64,000 nucleotides of DNA from Streptomyces ardesiacus (GCF_003112575.1 NZ_BEWC01000008.1:496001-560000), one strand, 5' to 3'. Counted from the first letter of the stretch, positions 8,541 through 16,364 are shown. Notes: generated by a model from the sequence alone, not told the origin. Translations and numbers: made by a program.

Positions 8541-9350
8541 TCACCCCCTTCCGGCGGCCGGGGCGGTGTCGGCCACGTGGTGGGCGAGCCAGGCGTCGAA
8601 GGTCTGGCTGCCGCGCGGTCCCCGGCCGGTCGGCAGCAGTCCGTCACCCTTCATGGCCCGGCCCGCGGCGCCGGGGAAGGTGACCGGCAGCAGCAATCTC
8701 CGCTCGTTCCGGGCCCGTAGCAGGCGGCGCGTCAGGTCGACGAGCTGCTCGACGGCCGGCCCGGCGAGATCGGGGGCCATACCTTGCGCGGGGGCGAGGG
8801 CGAGGCGGACCAGGTGCTGAGCCACCTCGCGGGCGGCGACCGGCTGCGTCCGCATCCTGGGCACCACCGCGAGCGGTCTCGGCACCCGGTCGAGCGTCTG
8901 CTGCGCGAACTCGTGGAACTGGGTGGCGCGCAAGACGGTCCACGGCGTCGCGCCGTTGCGCACCACGTCCTCCTGGCGCAGCTTGCCCTGGTAGTACCCC
9001 ATGCCGACCCGGTCGATCCCGACGATCGACAAGGCGACGTGGTGTCCCACCCCGGCCCGCGCTCCGGCGTCCAGGAGTTCACGGCTGACCCGCTCGAAGA
9101 ACGCGCACGACTTCTTGGCGCTCGTCGTGGTCAGGTTGCTCACGTCGATGACCGCCTCGGCGCCCCGCAAGGCGGCGTCGAGCCCCGCCCCCGTCGTCAG
9201 GTCCACCCCTCGTGAGCGGGCGAGCACCACCGGCTCGTGTCCGGCCGCGGTCACCTCCTCGACCACGAGCCGTCCGACCAGCCCGGTCCCTCCAGCCACC
9301 GCGATCCGCACGCCGATCCTCGCCTCCGCCGTCGTGTTCTCGTACGTCAC
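8541..9350 (-). CDS. NAD(P)-binding NmrA/epimerase-like protein
   Basis: 269 residues with an N-terminal Rossmann motif VAGGTGLVGRLVVEEV and the atypical short-chain dehydrogenase pattern of NmrA/SDR-a proteins (VIDVSNLTTTSAKK, later GYYQGKLRQEDVV in place of the usual YxxxK). The GTG at 9350 overlaps the TGA of the preceding membrane-protein gene (GTGA), and a GTG at 9311 is the alternative. Its gene sits 7 bp before the ECF41 start. It is a likely target or redox partner of the sigma factor. Confidence 0.85.
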   Translation of the reverse strand: MTYENTTAEARIGVRIAVAGGTGLVGRLVVEEVTAAGHEPVVLARSRGVDLTTGAGLDAALRGAEAVIDVSNLTTTSAKKSCAFFERVSRELLDAGARAGVGHHVALSIVGIDRVGMGYYQGKLRQEDVVRNGATPWTVLRATQFHEFAQQTLDRVPRPLAVVPRMRTQPVAAREVAQHLVRLALAPAQGMAPDLAGPAVEQLVDLTRRLLRARNERRLLLPVTFPGAAGRAMKGDGLLPTGRGPRGSQTFDAWLAHHVADTAPAAGRG

Positions 9351-9772
9351 CGTGTGCCGTTCCGTCGTACGGGGCCGAGCGGCACCAGGAGCAGAACGGA
9401 GACGAGCACCAGCGCGGACAGGGACAGGACGTTGAGCACCTGGTCGCGCGTCCCGTACATGTCGAGATGTTGGACGTGATAGCTGAAGTGGAGCACGTTG
9501 AACACCAGCCACACCGCGCCCGTGATCCGGACCAGCCGGTTGTCGCGTACGTCCCGCAGAGCGATCAGCGTCAGCGCGGCCAGGGCCAGGAACATCGCTC
9601 CGGTGTCCTTGGCGAGGTGCTCGTTGTACGGGCCCAGCCGCGGGAGCCAGCTCAATCCGAACCCGGGGAAGTTCTCGTGCCACGTCTCCGGTGCGAAGTA
9701 GGCCCACGCGCCCGTATACAGGGCAGTCACGACCAGCAGGCCGAGACACCCGTAGCGCAGTTTCGTGTTCAT
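9347..9772 (-). CDS. Small four-helix membrane protein in the ECF41 operon
   Basis: 141 residues with four hydrophobic segments at about 8-25, 58-72, 80-98 and 112-132. No catalytic motif was recognised. It resembles generic small actinobacterial membrane proteins, with DUF4345/DoxX-like topology. ATG at 9772 has only a weak GGGG ribosome site. It is the first gene of the operon and overlaps the next gene by four bases. A perfect inverted repeat lies 29-50 bp upstream of the start. Confidence 0.75.
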   Translation of the reverse strand: MNTKLRYGCLGLLVVTALYTGAWAYFAPETWHENFPGFGLSWLPRLGPYNEHLAKDTGAMFLALAALTLIALRDVRDNRLVRITGAVWLVFNVLHFSYHVQHLDMYGTRDQVLNVLSLSALVLVSVLLLVPLGPVRRNGTR

Positions 9773-9800
9773 GCCCCTACGACGAGACAGCTCCGTCCGA

Positions 9801-9822
9801 TGTGAGGTCCAGCCCTCTCACA
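9801..9822. promoter_or_regulatory. Inverted repeat TGTGAG-N10-CTCACA upstream of the ECF41 operon
   Basis: Perfect 6-bp arms separated by 10 bp lie between the operon start at 9772 and the 3' end of the TetR gene. The geometry suits a dimeric regulator. TGTGAG partly resembles the TGTCACA -35 element reported for ECF41 promoters, but the match is incomplete. Confidence 0.4.
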
Positions 9823-9900
9823 TTCTTCGGCCCGGCTGGGTCCTGTCGCGAAAGCGGAGCTGTCGGACTGGGCGTGCCCTGCGGCAGGTACCGTTTCATG

Positions 9901-10581
9901 TCAGGCTCTGGAGGACCGCTGACCCTGGGGACTGTCCGTCGCAATCGGGAAGCTGCGCAGTGTCAGCGCAGTCGGCGGGGGCAGCGGTTTGTTGGCCGGG
10001 TCGGTGCGGAACGACTGGAGCAGATAGGCCACCAGGCGCCGGGACGCTGCACCGTCGTCCGGCAGAGCGGTCACCAGACCGCAGTGCGCCAACAGGGCCA
10101 CGGCGAGGTCGGAAGGGTGAAAATCGGCCCGCAGTGCGCCCGACGCCTGGGCCCTGCGCACCAGAGTCGTGAAGTCCCGCTCGGCTCGTTGCCGGTACGG
10201 CGCGTGTTCCGACGTGCTGTCCGGGAAGGCCGCGGCGAACGCGGCCGGGAATCCGCGTTCCTCCCGTTGCAGAGCGCAGACCGTCTCGACCAGCTGCTGG
10301 AAGCCTTGCCACGGGTCAGGGTCGGCCAGAGCCTCGGTGAGCGCCCGCGCGCAGGTCTCCATCTGCTGCGCGAACGCGCCCCTCACCAAGGCGTCCCGGG
10401 TCGGGAAATGCCGGTACAGCGTCGCCACGCCGACCCCGGCCCGTCGGGCCACGGTCGCCATCGGGGCGTCGATCCCGTGCTCCGCGAAGACCGCACGGGC
10501 GGCGACGAGGACCCGCTCCCGGTTGCGCCGGGCGTCCGCCCGCACCCCGTCCCGGGCTGTGATCCGAGAGGCTTCCGTCAT
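9901..10581 (-). CDS. TetR-family transcriptional regulator
   Basis: About 226 residues. The N-terminal TetR helix-turn-helix is at about 20-65 (RERVLVAARAVFAEHGIDA, then GVGVATLYRHFPTRDALV), followed by a SbtR-like ligand domain. GTG ATG occur in tandem at 10584/10581. ATG at 10581 is preferred by spacing from GGAAGTGAGAG. It is divergent from a medium-chain oxidoreductase, and the 100-bp gap holds a near-perfect 24-bp palindrome, so it probably represses both itself and that gene. Confidence 0.93.
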   Translation of the reverse strand: MTEASRITARDGVRADARRNRERVLVAARAVFAEHGIDAPMATVARRAGVGVATLYRHFPTRDALVRGAFAQQMETCARALTEALADPDPWQGFQQLVETVCALQREERGFPAAFAAAFPDSTSEHAPYRQRAERDFTTLVRRAQASGALRADFHPSDLAVALLAHCGLVTALPDDGAASRRLVAYLLQSFRTDPANKPLPPPTALTLRSFPIATDSPQGQRSSRA

Positions 10582-10602
10582 CACTGTCTCTCACTTCCGG
10601 TC

Positions 10603-10626
10603 CAAGCGGACGATTGCGTCCACTTG
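10603..10626. promoter_or_regulatory. TetR operator candidate
   Basis: Arms CAAGCGGACG and CGTCCACTTG flank ATTG, giving 10-bp arms with one mismatch. It sits centrally between the divergent tetR-like gene and the oxidoreductase gene, which is the usual autoregulatory arrangement. Confidence 0.7.
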
Positions 10627-10682
10627 AGAGCTTACGGTCGATGCCAGATCCCTGTACGGCCCCCGGCGGCAAAGGCAGAACC

Positions 10683-11648
10683 ATGGACGACCGCATGATG
10701 AAGGCAGTGCTCTACGACCGCTACGGCGGCCCCGACGTGCTCTACACGGGCCGCGTGCCCCGCCCCGAGCCGGCCCCCGGGGAGGTCCTGGTGAAGGTGC
10801 GCGCGTTCAGCGTCAACGGCGGCGAACTGGCAGCCCGTGCCGGCCGCCTCCGCCTCCTGACCGGCCGGAAATTCCCCAAGCGCGTCGGCTTGGACTTCAC
10901 CGGCGAGGTCGCCGCGCTGGGGGCCGGCGTCACGCGGTGCGCGGCCGGCGACCGCGTGTGGGGGGTCTTGGGCCGCACCTCCGGGTTCGGCAGCGCCGCC
11001 GAGTACGTGACCGTACCCACCGAGCGGGTCGGCCGGGTCCCCGACGGCCTTGACCTGGTGGACGCCGCCGCACTGCCGGTGGCCACCACGGCCATCACCG
11101 CGCTGCGGGACAAAGCCGGGCTGCGCCCCGGCGAACGACTCCTCGTCCGGGGCGCGGCGGGCGGTGTCGGCAACGCCGCCGTCCAGCTCGGACGGGCGTA
11201 CGGCGCAGAGGTCACGGCCCTGGCCCGCGCAGCCAACCTCGACTTCGTCCGCGGGCTCGGCGCGCACAAGGCCGTCGACCACCGGAGCGTGCGGCCGGCG
11301 GAGTTGGGCCGGTTCGACGTGGTCGTGGACACCGCGGGGACCGACCTGCGGGCCTTCCGGCGCCTGCTGAATCCCGGCGGGCGCATGGTCACCATCGCCT
11401 TCGACCTGAAACGGCCCGCTGCGTCGCTCGGCTACCTCGCGGCCAGCACGGTCCACGGACACGGCCGGGTGCGCTTCTTCAGCGGCAACCCCACGCGGGC
11501 GGACTTCGACGACCTCGCCCGCCACGTGGCCGAGGGCAAGCTGAGCCCTGCGGTGGACACGGTCTTCCCCCTGGAGGAGACAGCAGCGGCACACCATGCG
11601 CTGGAGGCGGGCGGCGTCCAGGGCAAGTACGTGGTCAGGGTCGCGTAG
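10683..11648 (+). CDS. NAD(P)-dependent medium-chain oxidoreductase (quinone-oxidoreductase-like)
   Basis: A 321-residue zinc-independent MDR protein. It has a GroES-like N-terminal domain (KAVLYDRYGGPDVL, then VGLDFTGEVAALG) and a Rossmann domain with RGAAGGVGNAAVQLG near 155-170. The C-terminal EGKLSPAVDTVFPLEETAAAH is typical of quinone-oxidoreductase-like members. The structural-zinc cysteines are absent. ATG at 10683 is chosen, and ATG at 10695 would also serve. It is probably induced when the divergent TetR protein releases its operator. Substrate unknown, likely a reactive enone or quinone (family inference). Confidence 0.92.
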   Translation: MDDRMMKAVLYDRYGGPDVLYTGRVPRPEPAPGEVLVKVRAFSVNGGELAARAGRLRLLTGRKFPKRVGLDFTGEVAALGAGVTRCAAGDRVWGVLGRTSGFGSAAEYVTVPTERVGRVPDGLDLVDAAALPVATTAITALRDKAGLRPGERLLVRGAAGGVGNAAVQLGRAYGAEVTALARAANLDFVRGLGAHKAVDHRSVRPAELGRFDVVVDTAGTDLRAFRRLLNPGGRMVTIAFDLKRPAASLGYLAASTVHGHGRVRFFSGNPTRADFDDLARHVAEGKLSPAVDTVFPLEETAAAHHALEAGGVQGKYVVRVA

Positions 11649-11668
11649 GACATCTGTGGCGGTGTTGA

Positions 11669-11734
11669 TCACATCCACTCGTTGAGGGCAGCGACGAGCA
11701 CGGTCGCCTCGTAGCGGACCGTTGGCTCGTTGCC
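11669..11734 (-). pseudogene. IS5-family transposase, 3' remnant (leftward)
   Basis: Reverse strand reads VRYEATVLVAALNEWM then stop, the same transposase C-terminus as at 5.2 kb with a few substitutions. Only about 20 codons are recognisable. It ends 20 bp beyond the oxidoreductase stop. Together with the 5.2-kb copy it brackets about 6.5 kb in inverted orientation. Confidence 0.6.
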
Positions 11735-11990
11735 CGCCAGCGGCGCCGCCGTCGTGCCACCGAGTGGTACGTCGACAGGCAGGTCTGCCTCAGTGGCAAG
11801 GCCCGCGGAGACATCGCCCAGGCCCAAGAGCGCGCCGGGCGGGGCAGTGCTGCGACCCCGCCGCATGGGAAGGTCATCGCGGAGCCGAGCTCCGGCTTCT
11901 AGCGCTTCCTGTTGGCCTGCCAGTACCGGGACGGCTTGTGGCCCGGCCTCGCGGGCGCCTTCCCCTACGCCCCCAACCGGCTGCGGCGCA
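11720..11990 (+). pseudogene. Abi-like protein remnant with an in-frame TAG
   Basis: One forward frame reads EWYVDRQVCLSGKARGD, then HGKVIAEPSSGF, a TAG at 11900-11902, then RFLLACQYRDGLWPGLAG and AFPYAPNRLRRR. This follows the conserved core of Abi-like (Abi_2) proteins, in which GKVVAELsFGFW-RfLL is expected, so the TAG replaces the Trp codon TGG. Both ends are missing: the frame emerges from the transposase remnant and dissolves into the LanC remnant. Codons remain strongly GC3 biased, suggesting recent decay. The family assignment rests on motif memory and needs a profile search. Confidence 0.55.
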
Positions 11991-12248
11991 GGCGAGCCAG
12001 TCGTGGGCGCGCTGCCACGGCCCCTGGCCGGTGTGGGCCCGCTCGATGTGCAGCAGCGCGACACCGGCCGCGCCGTGCGCGAGCGACTGCGGTCACCAGC
12101 CCTGACGGTGATGCCGCCCCCGTATGTCCTGCGGCGAGGCGAGCCGCTCGGCGATCGTGTCGGCGGCGGCCCGCCCGCTTTCACGCAGGTTCATGCGCAG
12201 CGATCCTTCGACCACGGTGCGCGTGTGGGCGGGCGCGGCCGTGGACAT
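11985..12248 (-). pseudogene. LanC-like (lanthionine synthetase C family) gene, truncated, with an internal stop
   Basis: An intact ribosome site (GGAGGTCAGCG) and ATG at 12248 open a frame containing RAAADTIAERLASPQDIRG. It meets TGA at 12095-12093 and continues in the same frame as QSLAHGAAGVALLHIERA, then GPWQRAHDWLACAAA. The second block is the N-terminal signature of LanC-type alpha-barrel proteins. Homology ends near 11985, leaving about a quarter of a normal LanC. No precursor peptide or other lanthipeptide gene is nearby. Confidence 0.65.
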
Positions 12249-12378
12249 CGCTGACCTCCTCGTCCTGGTCCGCGTCCCGCGACGCGGAGGGAGTACCGAG
12301 CCGGACAGCGTGTCCACGCCGGGACGATGACCGCTGAGGCGGGGCGAGGGTGGCGGGGCGTACCGGCGGCGACCGGGG

Positions 12379-13248
12379 TCAGCCGCGCGGGGAGGTGCCG
12401 GAGCCGGGGCCGCCGCTCTCCGCGGCCGGCAGGGCCAGCGACTTGAAGGCCTCGGTCTGCCGGCGGATGCCCGTCTCCGTGGGCAGCCGCTCGATCGAGC
12501 TGGCGCCGAAGAAGCCGACCACGCCGCGCGTGCGCGACAGCACGTACTGGGCGTCCCCGGGCTCGGCGATCGGCCCGCCGTGGCACAGGACCATGATGTC
12601 GGGATTCACCTGCACGGCCGCGTCGCGCATCGCCTGGATCCGGTCGACGCACTCGTCGAGACCGAGCGCGGTGGTGGCCCCGATCGTCCCCTTGGTGGTC
12701 AGCCCCAGGTGGGGCACCAGGACGTCGGCGCCGGCCTCCGCCATCGCCGCGGCCTGGTCCGGGTCGAAGACGTACGGAGCCGTCAGCAGGTCCCGCTCGT
12801 GTGCGGCGGCGATCATCTCGACCTCGTGGCCGAAGCCCATGCCGGTCTCCTCCAGGTTCTGCCGGAAGACGCCGTCGATCAGCCCCACCGTCGGGAAGTT
12901 CTGCACGCCCGTGAAGCCGGCCTCCTTCAGCCGGTCCAGGAACCGGCCCATCACCCGGAACGGATCGGTGCCGTTGACCCCGGCGAGCACGGGGGTGTCC
13001 CGCACCACCGGGAGCACCTCGTCGGCCATCTCCATCACGATCGCGTTCGCGTCGCCGTACGCCAGCAGGCCCGCCAGCGATCCCCGGCCGGCCATGCGGT
13101 AGCGCCCGGAGTTGTAGATGATCAGCAGATCGATGCCGCCCGCCTCCGCGGACTTGGCGGAGATGCCGGTGCCGGCGCCGCCGCCGATGACCGGGCGGCC
13201 GGACGCCACCGTCTCCCTCAGCCGCCGCAGGGCCGTTGCGCGGTCCAT
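12379..13248 (-). CDS. Phosphoenolpyruvate-hydrolase-family TIM-barrel protein (Tm-1 C-terminal-like)
   Basis: 289 residues matching the PEP_hydrolase/TIM-barrel family: GGGAGTGISAKSAEAGGIDL near the N-terminus, FPTVGLIDG in the middle and GFFGASSIERLPTE near the C-terminus. ATG at 13248 follows AAGGAG. It lies 78 bp downstream of a UPF0261 gene on the same strand. The same two domains are joined in the plant antiviral protein Tm-1. No biochemical role is established for the bacterial pair. A role in a C-C bond-cleaving or hydrolytic step is only suggested by the fold name. Confidence 0.85.
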   Translation of the reverse strand: MDRATALRRLRETVASGRPVIGGGAGTGISAKSAEAGGIDLLIIYNSGRYRMAGRGSLAGLLAYGDANAIVMEMADEVLPVVRDTPVLAGVNGTDPFRVMGRFLDRLKEAGFTGVQNFPTVGLIDGVFRQNLEETGMGFGHEVEMIAAAHERDLLTAPYVFDPDQAAAMAEAGADVLVPHLGLTTKGTIGATTALGLDECVDRIQAMRDAAVQVNPDIMVLCHGGPIAEPGDAQYVLSRTRGVVGFFGASSIERLPTETGIRRQTEAFKSLALPAAESGGPGSGTSPRG

Positions 13249-13326
13249 GATGTCGCTCCTTCCTCGTGCCCACGGTGCGTGGGCCGTTCGCTGCCTGCCC
13301 GGCGCCGGGTCGGGCCGGGCCCCGGG

Positions 13327-14550
13327 TCACCGTCCGGCGGTGATCAACTCGTGCAGGCGGTGCGCGGCCCGCCGGCCGAACCCCGGGTCGTTGATGTGCG
13401 CGTCGTCCTCCACGACCTCCACGGCCGACCCGGCCAGCGCCTCGCGCAGCGCGGCGAACAGCGCCGCGTCCGCCTCCGCGTCCCGGAACGGGCCGCCGTC
13501 CCGGTCGACGCCGCTCACGCCGCGCAGCGGCAGGAACACCGTGACCGGTCCCCGCGCCGCGGCGAGCTTGGCGCCGATGCGCCGTCCCAGCTCGGCGTTC
13601 TCCGCGGGCGTCGTACGCATCAGGGTCACCGTCGGGTTGTGGACCACGAACGTGCGGTCGTCGAACCGGGCCGGGACGGTCGCGCGCGGCCCGAAATTGA
13701 CCATGTCCAGCGCGCCGGGCGACACGACCTGGGGGACTCCGCGCGCGCCGGCCGCCTCCAGACGGCCGGGCCCGGCGCTGAGCACGCCGCCGACCAGGTC
13801 GTCGGCCAGCTCCGTCGTCGTCAGGTCCAGCACGCCCGCGAAGCGGCCGTCACCGGCCAGCTTCTCCAGGGTGCGGCCGCCGGCCCCGGTGGCGTGGAAG
13901 ACCAGCGGCTCGTAGCCCAGCCGGTCCAGCTCCTCCCTGGCCTCGTCGACCGCCGGGGTGGTCAGGCCGAACATCGACAGCCCCACCAGCGGGCGGTGCC
14001 CGGCGGCGGGGGCCGCACGCCGCCGCGCGTACTCCCGCGCCATGGCGGAGACGCCCGCCGCCGCGTTGCCGAAGACCTGCTCGGACAGCGAGTTGATCCC
14101 GGCCACGTCCACCACCGCGTACATGAGCGTGACGTCCACCGCGCCCACGTACGGGGTGACATCGCCCGCGGCCATCGTGGACACCAGCAGCTTCGGCACG
14201 CCCACCGGCAGCTCCTGCACCGCCCGGGACGCCACCGACGTGCCGCCCGAGCCGCCCACCGCCAGCACGCCGTCGAGGCGCCCGGCCGCGTGCAGGCCGG
14301 TGACGGTCCGGGCGGCGCCCGCCGCCATCGCCTCCATCGCCCTCCCGCGGTCGCCCGCGGCCCGCAGCGCCGCCAGGTCGGCGCCCGCCGCCCGCGCCAC
14401 CTCCGCCGCGGTGACGTCCGCGGCGGCGTCCGACAGCGGACCGACGTCCACCGTCACCACGTCCACCCCGTGACCGCGCAGCCGCTCCGCGAGCCACGCG
14501 TACTCGGCACCCTTGGTGTCCAAGGTGCCGAGGAGCACCACCGTCGCCAT
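13327..14550 (-). CDS. Tm-1-like ATP-binding (UPF0261) protein
   Basis: 407 residues, starting MATVVLLGTLDTKG, with AVGGSGGTSVASRAVQELP and GINSLSEQVFGNAA, the conserved blocks of UPF0261/Tm-1 N-terminal proteins that bind nucleotide at a domain interface. ATG at 14550 has a strong GGGAGGT site. It is transcribed with the TIM-barrel gene, away from a MocR regulator, which is the usual Streptomyces neighbourhood for control by a PLP-sensing regulator. Molecular function in bacteria is unknown. Confidence 0.87.
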   Translation of the reverse strand: MATVVLLGTLDTKGAEYAWLAERLRGHGVDVVTVDVGPLSDAAADVTAAEVARAAGADLAALRAAGDRGRAMEAMAAGAARTVTGLHAAGRLDGVLAVGGSGGTSVASRAVQELPVGVPKLLVSTMAAGDVTPYVGAVDVTLMYAVVDVAGINSLSEQVFGNAAAGVSAMAREYARRRAAPAAGHRPLVGLSMFGLTTPAVDEAREELDRLGYEPLVFHATGAGGRTLEKLAGDGRFAGVLDLTTTELADDLVGGVLSAGPGRLEAAGARGVPQVVSPGALDMVNFGPRATVPARFDDRTFVVHNPTVTLMRTTPAENAELGRRIGAKLAAARGPVTVFLPLRGVSGVDRDGGPFRDAEADAALFAALREALAGSAVEVVEDDAHINDPGFGRRAAHRLHELITAGR

Positions 14551-14610
14551 GTCCCTACCTCCCGCTCTCCTTCGAGCCGACGTACCCATCCTCGGGCTCC
14601 GCCGGTCGGC

Positions 14611-14644
14611 GGCGTGGTCCACTTGGAGGCAAGTGGTCCACGCC
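14611..14644. promoter_or_regulatory. 34-bp palindromic operator candidate between Tm-1-like and MocR genes
   Basis: Two 15-bp arms (GGCGTGGTCCACTTG and CAAGTGGTCCACGCC) around GAGG are inverted copies with a single mismatch. Each arm contains the palindrome GTGGTCCAC, so the site is at once an inverted repeat and a direct repeat of that 9-mer. It lies midway between the divergent starts at 14550 and 14666. It is the best candidate for MocR binding and for mutual control of both transcripts. Confidence 0.7.
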
Positions 14645-14665
14645 GGTCGGGAGAGGAGCGGGCGC

Positions 14666-16051
14666 ATGCGCGGCGAGGCGGAACGGGTGGCACGCCTGCT
14701 CGGCGCGTGGCGCACGGACCAGCCCGTGCGAACGGCCCTGCGGGACGCCCTGGCCGAGCTGGTCGACGGCGCGCACCTGCCACCGGGGTGGCGCATGCCG
14801 GGACAGCGGGACCTCGCGGAGGCGCTCGGCGTCGCCCGGGGCACCGTCGCGCGGGCGTACGCGGACCTCGTCGCCGACGGCCGCCTCGCCCCGCGCCACG
14901 GCTCGGGCACCTACGTACGCGGTGCGCGCGGTGCCGCACGGCCGGGGGAGGGGCGGCTGACCTCCTTCGACGGCGCACGGCCGGTGGTGGACCTGTCCTC
15001 CGGCGCGCTCCCCGGATCCGACCTGGTCGCCGACGTCATGCCGGAGGTCGGCCGGCTGCTCCGGGACCACCTGCGCGGACCCGGCTACCACCCCGCCGGC
15101 CTCCCCGAGCTGCGGCAGGCGCTGGCGGCCGACTTCACCCGCCGGGGGGTGCCGACCCGCGAGGACGAGGTAGTGATCACCGCCGGATCGCAGCAGGCGG
15201 TCTGGCTGATCGCCACGGCGCTCACCGGGCCCGGCACGCTCACGCTGGTGGAGGACCCGAGCTACCGCGGCGCGCTGGAGGCGTTCGCCGGCGCGGGCGG
15301 CCGGGTCCAGGGCGTACGGTTCACCTCCGCCGGCCTGGACCTCGACCTGCTCGCGCGCGCCGGCGCCGGGGCGGACCTGCTCTACGTCCAGACCGCGCTG
15401 CACAATCCGACGGGCGTCCACACGCCCGGTCCGCGGCGCCGGGCCCTGGGCGAACTCGCCGCGCGCCATGGACTGCTGGTGGTGGACGACCAGTCCCAGG
15501 CCGACCTGGGCTGGCACCGGTCCCAGCCGCTGCCGGGCCTGGACCAGCACACCGACCCCGCCGGACTGCTGACCGTCGGCACCCTCTCCAAGCTGTTCTG
15601 GGGCGGCATCCGCGTCGGCTGGGTCCGCGGTCCCCGCGAGTTGGTCGGGCGGCTGGTGGAGGTGCGCCGGGCGGTGGACCTCGGCAGCCCCGTCGCCGAC
15701 CAGCTCGCCGCCCTCCTCCTGCTGCCCCGTGCCGCGGAGCAGCGGGAGCACCGGCGCGCGTTCCTGCTGCGGCAGGCCGCGGACACGGAGGAGGTGCTCC
15801 GCGCGACGCTTCCGCACTGGCGGTGGCAGCCCCCGGCCGGCGGCTCCGGCCTGTGGATCGACACCGGCGGCAACGCCGTGCGGCTGTCCGGCCGGGCCCT
15901 GGAGCGCGGCCTGCGGCTCACCCCGGGCCCGGCGTTCTCCCCGCATCACAGCCACGACCGCTACGTCCGCCTCCCGGTGTGGCTCCCGCACAGCACCGTG
16001 CTCGACGTCGCCCGCACCCTGGCCGGCCTCTGCGCCCCGCGCGAGGAGTGA
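14666..16051 (+). CDS. MocR/PdxR-type regulator (GntR HTH fused to aminotransferase fold)
   Basis: About 461 residues. The winged-helix GntR domain is at about 20-85 (MPGQRDLAEALGVARGTVAR) and an aminotransferase class I-like domain runs from about 100 to 455. The PLP lysine lies in TVGTLSKLFWGGIRVGW, with HNPTG upstream. ATG at 14666 follows GAGAGGAG. It diverges from the UPF0261/TIM-barrel pair and probably controls it in response to PLP or an amino compound (family knowledge plus context). A small frame overlaps its stop. Confidence 0.92.
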   Translation: MRGEAERVARLLGAWRTDQPVRTALRDALAELVDGAHLPPGWRMPGQRDLAEALGVARGTVARAYADLVADGRLAPRHGSGTYVRGARGAARPGEGRLTSFDGARPVVDLSSGALPGSDLVADVMPEVGRLLRDHLRGPGYHPAGLPELRQALAADFTRRGVPTREDEVVITAGSQQAVWLIATALTGPGTLTLVEDPSYRGALEAFAGAGGRVQGVRFTSAGLDLDLLARAGAGADLLYVQTALHNPTGVHTPGPRRRALGELAARHGLLVVDDQSQADLGWHRSQPLPGLDQHTDPAGLLTVGTLSKLFWGGIRVGWVRGPRELVGRLVEVRRAVDLGSPVADQLAALLLLPRAAEQREHRRAFLLRQAADTEEVLRATLPHWRWQPPAGGSGLWIDTGGNAVRLSGRALERGLRLTPGPAFSPHHSHDRYVRLPVWLPHSTVLDVARTLAGLCAPREE

Positions 16052-16311
16052 AGGCCCCCGTCCGGGGCCGCCGATGCACGCCTGCACGCCGCGGACGAGC
16101 GAGCCGCGACGTCGGCGACACCACCGCGGGGCACAAGCGCCGCTTCCTCAAGTCCTCCGAGCCGCTCGCCGACGTCTCCGCCGGCCGGAACAGCCGGAAC
16201 ATCCGGAACAGCCGGATCGTCACCCTCGGCTCCGTCGACCTCGTCGAGAGCCCCCGCGACCCGGCCGCCGTCGGCTTCCTCGCGGCCGTCCTGCGCGGTC
16301 ACGGCTCCTGA
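16048..16311 (+). CDS. Small hypothetical protein coupled to the MocR gene
   Basis: An 88-codon frame starts GTG at 16048, overlapping the MocR TGA as GTGA. Nearly every third base is C or G, and the C-terminal half (VTLGSVDLVESPRDPAAVG) looks protein-like. The N-terminal third is Arg-rich and unconvincing. There is a faint resemblance to a DUF397-type tail (KSS followed by RDP and FLAAV), too weak to assign. It may be a remnant rather than a working gene. Confidence 0.35.
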   Translation: MKAPVRGRRCTPARRGRASRDVGDTTAGHKRRFLKSSEPLADVSAGRNSRNIRNSRIVTLGSVDLVESPRDPAAVGFLAAVLRGHGS

Positions 16312-16364
16312 GTACCCGTCCGGCATGCCGACGGCGACGCCGGACGCCGTGGCGACACCCGCGC

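Noticed and set aside
11650..12340. A complete lanthipeptide locus
   Set aside because: Only a truncated LanC-like fragment is present; no precursor peptide, dehydratase or transporter.
12580..16311. A 1243-codon open frame on the + strand antisense to the Tm-1/TIM-barrel genes
   Set aside because: It is an Arg/Ala/Pro/Gly-rich shadow of high-GC genes on the other strand and in other frames; the named genes explain the region with recognisable domains.
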